Origin: Patellaria atrata CBS 101060
Taxonomy: Eukaryota; Ascomycota; Dothideomycetes; Patellariales; Patellariaceae
Length of the DNA stretch: 64,000 bases
Assembly (NCBI GenBank): GCA_010093705.1
Contig: MU006101.1
Location: forward strand, 409,614 to 473,613
Reading direction: 5' to 3'
Shown: positions 1 to 11,034 of the stretch, in pieces
Numbering within the stretch: the stretch's first letter is position 1
Layout: each line of letters begins with the position of its first letter
Translations under genes and position numbers: made by a program
Notes under the pieces: generated by a model
The model's database searches: none
The model's input: only the letters and a program-made list of their open reading frames with translations
Told to the model about the DNA's origin: nothing

Positions 1-833
1 ATAGTGCTGATTGAGAGATCTTCAAGCGTCAGAAGATAGACCGCGACCGTGGGATTCTTTGCTCCAACCTTTGGATATCTGATATCCAACTCAAAAGGAT
101 ATGAAGGCGCATGTTTCTGGCCATGCATATAGTATGGAACGGTATATGTGGGAACACCTGTCTCGTTGAAGCTCAGATAGGCCAGATACTCGCCGTCAGG
201 AGAGTACCAGAGAGTGTATCGATCACCAAATATTTCCTCTTCGTACACCCAGTCTGGAACACCATTGAATAAATCTGGACCTCCATCTTCTGTGACGCGA
301 GTGACTTCACCACTATTCCAGATGTAGATGTCGTTTCCACGCACAAAAGCAATTTGGTCCTCTACAGGATTCCAAGTCGCATACTGGATGTCCCCCACTT
401 GGTCTGCAACAAGCGGTTCGGTCGTTCCCGTCTCGCGATCATAAATTAGGTAGTCGGCAAAGTAGGAATGACGGTATTGTTTGGTGTAATTTACGGAGAA
501 CAGAACTTTGCTCAGATCTGGCTTGATCCAGTATTCCCAGTAATCTGCTGGTAGCTGATCGGCTGGGACGAATGTTTCGTTTTCGCCTGTAACTATACTC
601 TCGAGCACCAATGCGCCTGCGGTTGAGACGTAGACGAACTGACCATCCTCTTCGGTAGCTGCCCAGTCAAAGGCAGCAGAAGATGCCCTGAAGACTCCCG
701 GGCTAGCTGTCGTCTGATTGTAGTCTAGGATCTTTGTGCCGTTACCCAGCGGTTGGTGAGGGACGCGTGGTGGTTCAATTGCACAAACCCCGCTTAGGAG
801 AAGTAGCGAAGACAGAACAACAGAAGACAACAT
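1..833 (-). CDS. dpp4: Secreted dipeptidyl peptidase IV, N-terminal part (cut by window edge)
   Basis: The minus-strand frame runs uninterrupted from an ATG at 833 to the left edge, giving 277 residues of a family that is usually about 770 long. Residues 1-18 form a signal peptide (MLSSVVLSSLLLLSGVCA). Many N-glycosylation sequons follow. The rest matches the beta-propeller of fungal DPP IV (S9B), including the run DWVYEEEIFGDRYTLWYSP, whose Glu pair is known in the family to bind the substrate N-terminus. The Ser-Asp-His triad lies off the window. The family releases X-Pro dipeptides from peptides outside the cell. The gene is divergent from MSH6, sharing an 880-bp spacer. Identity as DPP IV is firm; secreted rather than vacuolar is inferred from the cleavable leader. 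Confidence 0.93.
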   Translation of the reverse strand, partial: MLSSVVLSSLLLLSGVCAIEPPRVPHQPLGNGTKILDYNQTTASPGVFRASSAAFDWAATEEDGQFVYVSTAGALVLESIVTGENETFVPADQLPADYWEYWIKPDLSKVLFSVNYTKQYRHSYFADYLIYDRETGTTEPLVADQVGDIQYATWNPVEDQIAFVRGNDIYIWNSGEVTRVTEDGGPDLFNGVPDWVYEEEIFGDRYTLWYSPDGEYLAYLSFNETGVPTYTVPYYMHGQKHAPSYPFELDIRYPKVGAKNPTVAVYLLTLEDLSIST

Positions 834-981
834 GTCGACGAGAGAGAAAGGGAATCTACGAACGAACGGCTTCAAAGGAAATTAAGAGCTCTCAAGCTCT
901 CTTAAATGCGCAACAGACCTTGGGGGTAAATTGCCGGAAGCTCGTCATATCTCAGCGAGTTCGCACGATAGGTACAGGTTA

Positions 982-1021
982 GGTGCAGGTAGGTGCAGGT
1001 AGGTGCAGGTAGGTGCAGGTA
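982..1021. repeat. 10-bp tandem repeat, 4 copies
   Basis: The unit aggtgcaggt occurs four times without mismatch, preceded by a degenerate partial copy (aggtacaggt). It lies about 150 bp upstream of the dpp4 start codon, within its likely promoter or 5' UTR. Confidence 0.9.
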
Positions 1022-1326
1022 CCATAGACCTAGGTGCACAATAATCTGGACTAATAGAGGTGTTGTGAGTGGTGCTGGAAGTCCGAAGTGCTTGCCGCTT
1101 CCCAGAATCCGGGATGGTAATGGCAATCAAGTTCATCATGGCATAGGTGATCTATGGCGGTCTATCTGCATAGAGCAGGTCGTAACTCATATGGATATAC
1201 TAGTGATGCCGGGGTATGAACTCCGCATATCTCGATTAATAGAGTGGCAAGAGGAGTCCAAGATTGCTATAACGTCTTGATATGGCAGTTGACAAGAAAA
1301 CTCCAAGATATCAGGGACAGAAGACC

Positions 1327-1350
1327 AAGATATCAAGATATCAAGATATC
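1327..1350. repeat. 8-bp tandem repeat, 3 copies
   Basis: The unit aagatatc is repeated three times, with further isolated GATATC/AGATATC words just upstream near 1305. It contains GATA cores on both strands. Function unknown. Confidence 0.8.
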
Positions 1351-1713
1351 GCTCAATGAGTAAAAGGTAAGGTTGCCGATGATATCCCTCATGCAGCTCC
1401 CGTGAATCCGTGGTGCGCCTTAAACTACGGCTTCGGGAGCGCCTTCTCCTTGAAATTGGCCTCACAGCGATAACCGTTGCCAAGCTGCCGTTATCGGGCT
1501 CATAGCTTATCCGCAGCCATCCACGTGACCTAGCGCGTCAATTCAATGCTCGGGAAATCTCCGGAATCACTCCGGCATACGGAGCTACGCGGTACGCGTT
1601 CACGTCTTCTCAGACCAGGCGTGGCTTATCATCGTACAGGAGAATTTCTTGAGCTTCCCTCAGACGAGACATCACTTCCCCAACCCATTGCAAGCCCATC
1701 ACCATAGTCCACC

Positions 1714-4700
1714 ATGGTTAGAGGTCTCGAGGGAAACGAAATGTCTACTCCTAAACCACCTGCACTTAAGAAATCTTCTTCCTCCACCTCCAAATCGAGC
1801 AAAAACCAGCAATCGATTCTAGGATTCTTCCAAAAGAGAGACACTTCGGATACTCCTGGGCCCAATTCGTCTCCAGAAGAGAGTGTTCTCACAAGAAAGT
1901 CTCTCACACCAGCACTGAAAGCTTCAAAGCTTCCTCAAAAATCTGGTGTCAATTTGACACCAGTTCCTAGCAGTGATGCTATTGAGCCTTCCAGTCCGGT
2001 CTACAGCCGGGATGACACCCCTCAGGGGCGAAATAAAGAGAATGGTCTGCCATCATCAATTACGCCTGCAAGAGATGGTGCTGACGAGCTGCCCTTGAAA
2101 GAAGGCGTAGGTCCCGTTGCGCATAGCAATCCATCTCGAATGGTAGGTCCTTCCCCTGGCCGCTTTCCAAGCCAACGACTGACGCACGCCTAGATTAAGA
2201 AAACTGTCAACTATGCCGAAAGCGAAAGCGAAGACGAGGAGGTCCTCAGGTCCTTATCGATGAACAGGGCTAACGCTCGTCCCTCTAAACGTCGTAGGGT
2301 TAGCCTGGAAGATTCGGATGATGAGTTTGGCGTCGATGCTGATATGGAAGAGGCTATGGCTGATGAAGGTATGTAAAAGCAGGTATACCGGGGATACTAT
2401 CTACTAATCAATGCCTCTTCTAGATCTCGACGACTTTGTCGTTCCCGACGATTCAGATGAAGAGCCGGTTGCCCCAAAGAAGAGAAAGAGATTACAACAG
2501 AGAAGGTCTTCACCTCCGAAAGCTTCGTCACCGCCCCCTGCTCCCGTGTCTGATGACGACTTCGGGCTCTCGACTGCCTTGGGCTCTACAGCGCAGCAGT
2601 GGAACTATGATCCGGAAAACCTTCAGCGACTGAAGCCTCGGCCCGCTGAGACTTTCTCTAAGAAGTCCGATAGAAATTTCAAGGAGAAGGCGCACAAGTC
2701 AGAACCTTCGGATAGATACCCTTGGTTAGCGAACATCTTGGATGCGGATAGGCATCCGCCAGATCATCCAGACTATGATCCGCGGACGCTGTACGTCCCT
2801 CCAATGGCGTGGGCACAGTTCTCCCCTTTTGAGAAACAATACTGGGAGATTAAGCAGAAATTCTGGGACACTATCGTGTTTTTCAAAAAGGGAAAGTTCT
2901 ATGAACTCTATGAAAATGATGCCACTATTGGTCACCAGCTCTTCGACTTGAAACTTACTGACCGAGTTAACATGCGGATGGTGGGAGTTCCAGAAGCATC
3001 TCTTGACATGTGGGCAACCCAATTCGTAGCAAAGGGGTTCAAGATTGCTCGCGTAGACCAAATGGAATCAGCGTTGGCTAAAGAGATGAGGGAGCGAGAC
3101 GGCGATAAACCAACCGGGAAGAAAAAGGAAGAGAAGGTGATTCGCCGGGAACTTGCTGCTGTACTCACATCTGGTACTTTGGTCGACGGCGGAATGCTAC
3201 AAGATGACATGTCCACTTACTGTGTTGCAATCAAGGTCAGTAACCTCCTAATTTGCGTTTTCCGTAAGCTCATCCTCTACAGGAAATTGACCGAGACAAT
3301 CTTCCGGCACTTGGAATTGCTTTCGTTGATACCGCTACGGCTCAGTTCCATCTCACTGAGTTCACCGATGATTTGGACATGACGAAGTTCGAGACGTTCG
3401 TGGCGCAAACAAGGCCTGGCGAGTTGCTCCTTGAGAAGTCATGCATTTCTGCAAAAGCACTCCGCATCTTGAAGAACAATACCGGACCGACAACCATCTG
3501 GAACTACCTCAAGCCAGAAAAAGAGTTCTGGTCTGCTGACATAACTTGTCGTGAGATTGAAGTGAGTGATTACTTTGTATCGCCCGATCAAGATAACATC
3601 GAAGCTTGGCCAAAGGTTTTACGAGAAGCTCGCGAGAAAGAACTCACCATGTCAGCTTTCGGTGCATTGCTTCAGTATCTCAGGACCCTCAAGATTGAAA
3701 AGGACCTTGTGACACTTGGTAACTTTTCATGGTACGATCCTATTAGGAAAGCCACCAGTTTGGTCTTGGACGGTCAAAGCTTGATCAATCTTGAGATCTT
3801 CGCAAACAGTTTTGATGGTAGCACTGATGGTACGCTTTTTGCGATGTTGAACCGTTGTATTACCCCTTTCGGCAAACGCATGTTGCGTCAATGGGTATGC
3901 CATCCGTTGGCAGATGCAGTCAAGATCAACGCAAGATTAGACGCCGTTGATGCACTCAATGCCAGTACGAGTACGACGGACACTTTCACATCCTCCCTCA
4001 GTAAGTTGCCTGATCTTGAGAGGCTGATATCCCGTGTCCATGCTGGTAGATGCAAGGCGCAAGATTTTCTTAAGGTCCTTGAGGGGTTCGAACAGATCGA
4101 GTATACTATGAGCCTGCTCAATACTTTTGGTAACGGCAAAGGTGATGGAATAATTGGGCAACTCCTTTCTTCCATGCCAGACCTTTCCGGCTCGTTGAAG
4201 CATTGGAGAGACGCCTTTGACCGTACCAGAGCGAAAGAGGATGGCATATTAGTTCCTCAACGAGGTGTAGAGGAGGACTATGATGAGAGTCAAGATACCA
4301 TCGATGCTGTCCTTGCTAAACTAGAATCCCTTTTGAAACAAGTCCGGAGAGATCTTGGGTCAACCGCTATCTGCTTCCGGGACAATGGGAAAGAGATTTA
4401 TCAGCTCGAAATCCCGATTAAAGTCAAGGGGGTCCCTAAATCTTGGGACCAAATGTCTGCTACGGCTAAGGTCAAAAGGTACTACAGTCCTGAGCTTCGT
4501 AAGCTCGTCCGAGCTCTGCAGGAAGCTCAAGAAACCCATGGACAAATCGTCAAGGAGGTAGCTGGCCGATTCTACGCTCGGTTCGACGAGGACTATCCGG
4601 TTTGGCTTGCTGCTGTCAAGATAATCGCTCAACTGGACTGTCTCATAAGCTTAGCAAAAGCGTCCTCCTCTTTAGGGGAACCGAGTTGCAGGCCCACATT

Positions 4701-5597
4701 CGTCGACGACGACCGGACTGTCCTAGAGTTCGAAGAGTTACGTCATCCTTGTATGCTCACCAGTGTACAAGACTTCATCCCCAACGATATCAAACTCGGT
4801 GGAGACTCGCCTAACATCGACTTGCTCACCGGCGCCAACGCCGCGGGCAAGTCGACCATCCTACGAATGGTACAGTAACCCCCGTCAAGCCCAAAACCAT
4901 AACTAACACGTATCAACAGACCTGCATCGCCGTCATCCTCGCCCAAATCGGCTGCCACCTCCCCTGCACCTCCGCCCGCATCACCCCCATCGACCGCATC
5001 ATGTCCCGTCTCGGCGCCAACGACAACATCTTCGCTGCTCAATCCACCTTCTTCGTCGAGCTCGCCGAAACCAAAAAGATCCTCTCCGAAGCCACACCCC
5101 GCTCTCTCGTCATCCTCGACGAGCTCGGCCGTGGCACCTCAAGCTACGACGGTGTGGCTGTCGCGCAAGCGGTGCTGCATCACGTCGCTACGCATGTAGG
5201 CTGCATCGGCTTCTTCGCGACGCACTATCACAGCCTCGCCGCGGAGTTTGCCGGGCATCCCGAGATCAAGAACGCGACCATGGCGATCGATGTCGACGAG
5301 GCGGAGAAGCGCGTTACGTTTTTGTATAAGTTGATCGATGGGGTCGCCGAGGGCAGCTTCGGTATGCATTGTGCGGCTATGTGCGGTATCCCGTCTAGGG
5401 TTATTAGGGTCGCGGAGGTTGCGGCTAAGGAGTTCGAGCATACGTCACGGTTGAAGGAGAGTCTGGAGATGGCACGCGGGAGGAGCTATGTTCCCCTCGG
5501 TGTGCAGAGCGATGTTGCGTGGTTGTTGAGAGGGGTGGGCGAGGAGGTGGGGGAGAGGGGGTTGGAGGTGTTGAGGAGAGCTGTTGAGGCGTTGTGA
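1714..5597 (+). CDS. MSH6: DNA mismatch repair protein MSH6
   Basis: Five exons: 1714-2142, 2194-2368, 2424-3235, 3283-4869, 4920-5597, giving 1226 residues in one frame. The MutS-alpha subunit binds mismatches together with MSH2. The N-terminus has a PIP box (QSILGFFQK) for PCNA, then an acidic/basic linker with KKRKR. The mismatch-binding domain starts near residue 341 and carries the Phe-Tyr-Glu motif at about 360-362. The lever and clamp regions follow. The ATPase has Walker A GANAAGKST near 989, Walker B LVILDELGRG near 1066-1075, and a downstream ATHYH. Introns are 47-55 bp. The ATG at 1714 has a strong CCACCATGG context; ATG 1741 in frame is an equally plausible start. The final exon is markedly richer in GC than the rest (see findings). 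Confidence 0.96.
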
Positions 5598-6308
5598 GTT
5601 GGTATCGTCGCTGTTGTATTTGTATAACTATAGTGTGGCTTTTTGTGTCTGGTTTTGGGGATGGTAAGGGAACATGGGTATCTTCGTATCTTTGTATCCT
5701 TTTGTAAAAGCGAAGGAAGTTAGGAGTTGTTGTCGTATAGATATCTACTATCGATACCCCTTTTGCTTCTGTTTCTATCGTTCGGATATGGGTGTATGAT
5801 GAAACTTGGACCCTTAGAGTTAACGCACTACCGTGCGCTACACCCTTGTACATTTTCTCCCTCTGGACTGCAAGGGTTGAGCATATCAGATCCTTCGAGA
5901 ACCAGGACGGCAGAGTAGGGTTTGCGTGATAGTGGAAAGGTAGCATATCACGACCATACTACGACCTTCATCTAACCCATCAAACCCATCCAATCCATCA
6001 AACAATCACGAAACATAGTCACAGATGCAGAAAAGGGGGATGGTCAAGCACGATCACCCACAACTCAACTACACACACACGCACGCACAGGACTCATTTC
6101 AGAAACTCGTATTGAATCTACCGGTACCACACTCCATCCTGTGGACCCACGCGTCTACTCATCGTATCCCAACTCCAGAAAAAGCGCCAGAGCGAAAATA
6201 TTCCCAGAATTCCACCAGGTATGGAATCATTAATCACACGTAAACGGCAGCGAAACCACGCACCAAAAGCTCCAACTCGTGCCGTGAAGATCGGTTCTGA
6301 TAGAGGAA
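5598..6308. other. Convergent 3' region between MSH6 and the small basic protein gene
   Basis: No gene is seen. It holds 3' UTR sequence, a C-rich stretch at 5940-6130 and a short CA-rich run near 6070-6090. Confidence 0.6.
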
Positions 6309-6968
6309 TCAAATACCCTCTTCCTCCTCATTAACAAAGCCAAAGGCATTGATGAAGTCCTCATCAACATCGGGTTCAGTCTTAAACTTCGCCACGTCTT
6401 CCGGGTCGCCGAAAGGGGAGCTTGGGACCGAGGTCGTCACTTCGTTCTTAGCCTTCTTCGGCGCGGGTGTTTTGACGCTTACGGCTTTACGCTTCTTGCC
6501 GGCCTTGGGGGTCGCGTCCAGCTCGTCGTCATCATCTCCAGATGCGGTGTCAGCCCAGGCGTTGGCGGATTTGGTTCTCTTGGTGCGTTTAAAGGTAGAT
6601 TTAGGGGTGTAGTTTGTGCCGGTGGAGCCGTTTCCGTTGGTGGTGTTGCCGGTGGCTGTGGCGAGTTTGCGCTTGAGGCCGTTGAAGATGACGCGGGAGG
6701 TCTCTGCGTTTTTATAGCCGGAGAGTTGGGCGAGCTTTTCGTGGTCGATCTGGATGGGGTTAGTGTGTGAGGTAGGGAATGTGTAGAAGGGTGCTGGGGT
6801 TTAAGAGACGATGTGTAGTACGGGATGGTAGTGGGAAAGGGTGGACATGGGATGACTGGGGATGTGGAGGCTACTAACCTTTACAGGAGCATCGAAGCAC
6901 TGCCAGGCGTATGCGAGTAGTTGCATCTCGCGGTCGCTGAACGCGAGCTTTGCTTTGTTATCCGTCAT
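6309..6968 (-). CDS. Small basic nuclear-type protein, unknown function
   Basis: Two exons on the minus strand: 6968-6879 and 6749-6309. The 129-bp intron has a GTTAGT donor and CACACTAAC branch. The product is 176 residues. Residues 1-60 look like a compact helical domain (FSDREMQLLAYAWQCF and KIDHEKLAQLSGYKNAETS) of a kind common in small fungal nuclear proteins and reminiscent of Myb/SANT-like folds. The remainder is low-complexity with Lys/Arg clusters (FKRTKRTK, GKKRKAVSV) that could act as nuclear signals, ending in an acidic tail. Chromatin or DNA binding is inference only. It is convergent with MSH6. Confidence 0.75.
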
Positions 6969-8323
6969 GGTGGATGAAGGAGATATTTATGTTTTGCGTG
7001 ATATGTGACTCGGCGAAATCTTGACAATGTTAATAGAACACAAAATGAAATGGGCCCTGCAAGTGGAAATGGCGCAGCAGAGTGGAGCAATGTTAGATCA
7101 AGAGTAGCAAGTGTTTGTTCATAGGTTGACACAAACAAGGAATTGATTATGATTTGAACAGTGAAAAGTGGGATTCGTAACTTACAGGGAGCTATGGGAA
7201 TGTTGAATGAGTTTGTGGAACGAAGCAGAGAGTTTCGAGAAGAGTGTGGTAGAAGTAGAAAGAAGCATGGAAAGAATAACAGAATTCAGAAAATATAGGT
7301 GCTGGCGCGAACGCCAAGCAAACAGTGTTTGAAAGTGAAAGGTGATAAGGTGAAATATGACTTGTCACATTTTAGGTTGCGTTATGTACATGCATGTGAA
7401 ATACGATGTCGGATTCAATCTGAACTTGTTTGTAGCGTCTAGGTGATAGGGCATAAGAAACGCGAGATATTGTACCTCCTGAGACTTTACAAGAAGTTCG
7501 ACATAATAAGGGACACTACTTACTGATAGCTCAAGCCAGACTTCCAACTTCAATATACCGTGCTTGCTCATCGACGTATCTCTTCATAGTATCAAACTCA
7601 GTCTTTCCAGTCTATAGAGATATCAGAACCTTCTCTGCTCAAGCTCAAGTTCTCACGGGATAGTGATTCGAGTCTTACCGAAACCAGATATCGTATATGG
7701 GACTAAGAAACGATGAGTTTGTTTGATAGTAAGTATGGTCAAAGGAAACATACGAGTTCGTTCACACCTTTATTTCTCTCGAACTCGCCTCTTGCATACT
7801 CGTACATTTCATTACGAGTAGACGAATCAGGGATCCCTATTGACGCATTAGATTCCTATACCAAAAAAGGCGCGGGTTCCTCATACGATGAATTGTGCGA
7901 AGGATCTCTCTCCAAAGAGAAATAACTCTTTGCCTCTGCACAAACTACGCAATGGAGATTACTAAATGCTTGATGAAGGATATCCCTCCTTGTCCTTTAG
8001 AGATTTTGCATACATGGTCAAGACTAAGAAACTTCCGCCTTTCTCTTGATGGGTTTCCGGAACTAGCGGTGGCATAAGTACGACTGAAGAGACGCTGCAG
8101 TGGCACCAACAGTCCTCTTGAACGCAATTGCATGATGTATAAATTATGATTCTGAAAGTCTTGTGATAGAGTGTCAGGACGAAGGAGGATGTCTATGCAC
8201 ATGATGTCAATTTACGGTTGTCACCATCCTGATGGTCTGAGCTTTTCTCGTCGCGTCTCCCATTGTCCCTCTTCTTGATATATTTGGTAGCCAATATTAA
8301 TATATCTTGCAATTAACTTCAAC
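6969..8323. other. Intergenic region upstream of NAA40
   Basis: This divergent spacer has several short frames (longest 85 codons), none coding-like. It probably holds promoters and 5' UTRs of the two flanking genes. No repeat was recognised. Confidence 0.5.
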
Positions 8324-9106
8324 ATGGTAACACATTTGCACAAGGGCCAAAAACGTAAGGTACTTTTAGAGTTCACTCACAATTCTCCCACAAGTATCCC
8401 GAAGAAACGCGTGAAAGAGTCTGAAGAAACGATGACTGAATCCAGCTCTATACCCGCGTCGCTATCCTCTCATCTAGAGCACCTGAATAAACTCTCTCCG
8501 TCAACATTCGCGGAAAAATATCTACCACTGGACGATCCTCTCCTCACTTTTTCACCACTCACCGAACCGTCCACTACATATACCATAACTCTAGTCCGCT
8601 CCGCCCATCTCACGACAACCGATTTTACAACATGCTTCTCCCTCATTGAAGTAACTTCATCCGCTGCGTACAGAAATTCATCTCGGGGATGGCATCCTGG
8701 TCTCAAACAGGCTGAAATGAAAGAGACAGATATGCGTTATCTACTTGTGCGCCGGGCCTCTACTTCTCCGTCTTCCCCATCTCCTATTCTCGGGTTTCTG
8801 TCATTCCAATTGACCCCTGAGCCCCCAGATATTGTGCTCTACGTCTACGAGATACATCTTTCAGCATCGCTACGAGGTTGCGGGCTAGGGACGCATTTGA
8901 TGGGGGTAGCGGAAGAGCTAGCGCGGAGAACGGGCATGAGGAAGACGTTGTTGACGGTTTTCACAAGTAACATTCGCGGAGAGAAGTTCTACCGAAATTT
9001 GGGATATCAAGAAGACGATATTAGCCCGGCGTCGAGGGAGTTGAGAGGAGGGAAGGTGAAGAGGCCGGACTATATCATTCTATCAAAGGAGGTAGAGGGA
9101 CCCTGA
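8324..9106 (+). CDS. NAA40: N-alpha-acetyltransferase 40 (NatD), histone H4/H2A N-terminal acetyltransferase
   Basis: Single exon, 260 residues. The GNAT fold is recognisable from SRGWHPGLKQAEMKETDMRY (about 120-139), the acetyl-CoA loop RGCGLG at 184-189, and the beta-bulge segment LLTVFTSN before FYRNLGYQEDDISP. This combination is characteristic of NatD, which acetylates the first Ser of histones H4 and H2A co-translationally. The N-terminal extension is basic (KKRVKESEE) and poorly conserved, so the true start could be a later Met such as the one at residue 37. The first half is C-rich and the second half G-rich on the coding strand. Confidence 0.88.
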   Translation: MVTHLHKGQKRKVLLEFTHNSPTSIPKKRVKESEETMTESSSIPASLSSHLEHLNKLSPSTFAEKYLPLDDPLLTFSPLTEPSTTYTITLVRSAHLTTTDFTTCFSLIEVTSSAAYRNSSRGWHPGLKQAEMKETDMRYLLVRRASTSPSSPSPILGFLSFQLTPEPPDIVLYVYEIHLSASLRGCGLGTHLMGVAEELARRTGMRKTLLTVFTSNIRGEKFYRNLGYQEDDISPASRELRGGKVKRPDYIILSKEVEGP

Positions 9107-9362
9107 AGATTAATGTGACGAATACAATTCAAGAAGCGTATTCATAGTCCGTTGAGATTGTTTTGCAACATAGTTTTTTTTGGATTGCTACATAAAGTAT
9201 CCCACCCAAAAGAGAGGGATGACCCCTAAACAGGGCTGTATAAAAATACTAATTCAGGACTCGAAGCTGTTCTCTCATCTCTATCAATACCTCCTCTACG
9301 GCCGTTCTCGGACGTTATTCAGCATCTTCTAATCTGAAGATTTCGAGCCGAGATCACCAGTG

Positions 9363-11034
9363 TTAAGGTAAGAGATCGAACTCTTTATACTTTTCCTTCT
9401 CAACTTCATCTAGTTTTCCTTTGTATGCAGGGACTCCCCCAAAGTAGTAGACTAGCTGTCTAGGCTTTCCTGGTATATTGTCCCCAAAAAAGTAGCTGTT
9501 TGTCTCTTCGAGAAGAGTTCCTTTAAGGGTGCTTGTAGCGTGTGCGGACCATTCCTCTGTAGCATCATGTTGGGCTTCCACGTATTTCTTTCCCCTAGTT
9601 TTCATGTGCTCGAAGAGATTAACTAACCAGTCCCCTTGTAGCTGCGCGCATACAGGCCCATTACAGGTACCAGAAGGCGATTGTGGTCCATAGAGTGCGA
9701 ACAAGTTTGGAAAGCCTTCCATCGCCATACCTAAAAATGTTTTGGCTCCCGTTCGCCACTCCTCTCTCAAAGACTTTCCCTCTTTACCTCTGATGTCAAT
9801 CTGCGTCAGACTTCCTGTTGCTGCATCGAAGCCCGTTGCAAAAATCAGAACATCGAGATCACAGGAAGCCCCGGATTTCGTCTGTATTCCTGACGCAGTG
9901 ATGCTCTGTATTGGATCTTTTTGAATATCAATAATATCCACATGATCGTAGTTATAAGCCTCGAAGTAGGTTTGTTCCAATGGGACACGCTTCGTTCCAA
10001 AAGGATATGGTGAGGTTTTAGGGGCAAGAATACCAGCTTTCGCCTCATCCTTGATTCTTTTTCGAACACTATCTCTCCAGTATTCGTAGATGAGATCATT
10101 TGACTCTCGATCGAACATTCCATCAAAGTAGTTAGAACCCCAATAGCTGAAACCACCTTCTCCGTACAGACGATCAAACTCTTTCTTACGTTCTTCAGGA
10201 GAATCTTCTTTTGCCGGACGCATAATTGGGGCGCCATGATTACCGTCCCATTGAGTGAATCTATTTCGAAAGAATTCCTTCTTTTCCTCGACCGTCCTAC
10301 CATCGAATTCTGGATCGAACTCCCGTTGTTGCATAGGGGTAGCAAGCGCCGGGCTCCTCTGAAAGACAACCTAACACACCATTTAGTCTCATACGTAATC
10401 CCCAACCATCATCCACACTCACAAGACTCTTACACTCCCTCGCCACAGCCTGAACAACCTGCACCCCACTCGCCCCCGTCCCCACAACCCCGACCCTCTT
10501 CCCCCTCGTCATAATCCCCCCCTCCGGCCAAGCCGCCGTATGCGCCCACACCCCCTTAAACCCCTCCAACCCCTCTATCTCCGGCACATAAGCCTTCGCC
10601 GCATAACCCACCGCACACACCACAAACCTAGCCCTCCAGCACCTCCCATCCCTCGCCCGCACTACCCAGATCCCTTCCTTCTCGTCCCACCGTACCCCCT
10701 CCACCCACGTCCCGAACTCGCAATGCCGCCCCAGCCCGCCCAGTCGCCGCTCTGCAAACGCGAAGTACGCCTGGATCTCCTCGCGCGCGGGGAACCGCTG
10801 CGTCCATTTGAATCCCGCGTCCCCGTCCCAGAGCGATGGGATGTCGAGCTGGTAAGAGGGCACTTGGATGTCGACGCGCGCGCCGGGGTACGTGTTATGG
10901 TTCCAGATGCCGCCGAGGGAGGGTCCGGCGTCGAGGGCGCGGACGCGGTAGTTGAGGCCCAGGAGCCGGTGGAGGAGGTAGGTGCCGGCGAAGCCGGTAC
11001 CGATGATTAGGACGTCGAGGTCCGGGGGGGACAT
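9363..11034 (-). CDS. Baeyer-Villiger-type flavin monooxygenase
   Basis: Two exons on the minus strand, 11034-10423 and 10370-9363, with a 52-bp intron, giving 539 residues. The N-terminal FAD Rossmann motif GTGFAG is at 12-17. The type I BVMO fingerprint FKGVWAHTAAWP is at 159-170. The second, NADPH-binding motif GVVGTGASG is at 182-190, and ATGFDA follows in the C-terminal half. The enzyme should insert oxygen next to ketones using FAD and NADPH; the substrate is unknown. No signal peptide. Exon 1 is very GC-rich, exon 2 close to genome background, with an abrupt step near the intron. It is convergent with NAA40 only 256 bp away. Cyclohexanone- or cyclopentanone-monooxygenase-like annotation would be equally reasonable. 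Confidence 0.93.

Larger units (their letters stand above)
834..1713. other. Shared upstream region between dpp4 and MSH6
   Basis: This 880-bp divergent spacer has no supportable gene; the small frames in it are not coding-like. It contains two short tandem repeats (listed separately) and presumably both promoters. No TATA box was assigned. Confidence 0.6.

Noticed and set aside
5425-5946. 173-codon minus-strand frame over the MSH6 3' end
   Set aside because: Antisense of a G-rich coding end plus 3' UTR; Pro/Ser/Thr low complexity created by the skew.
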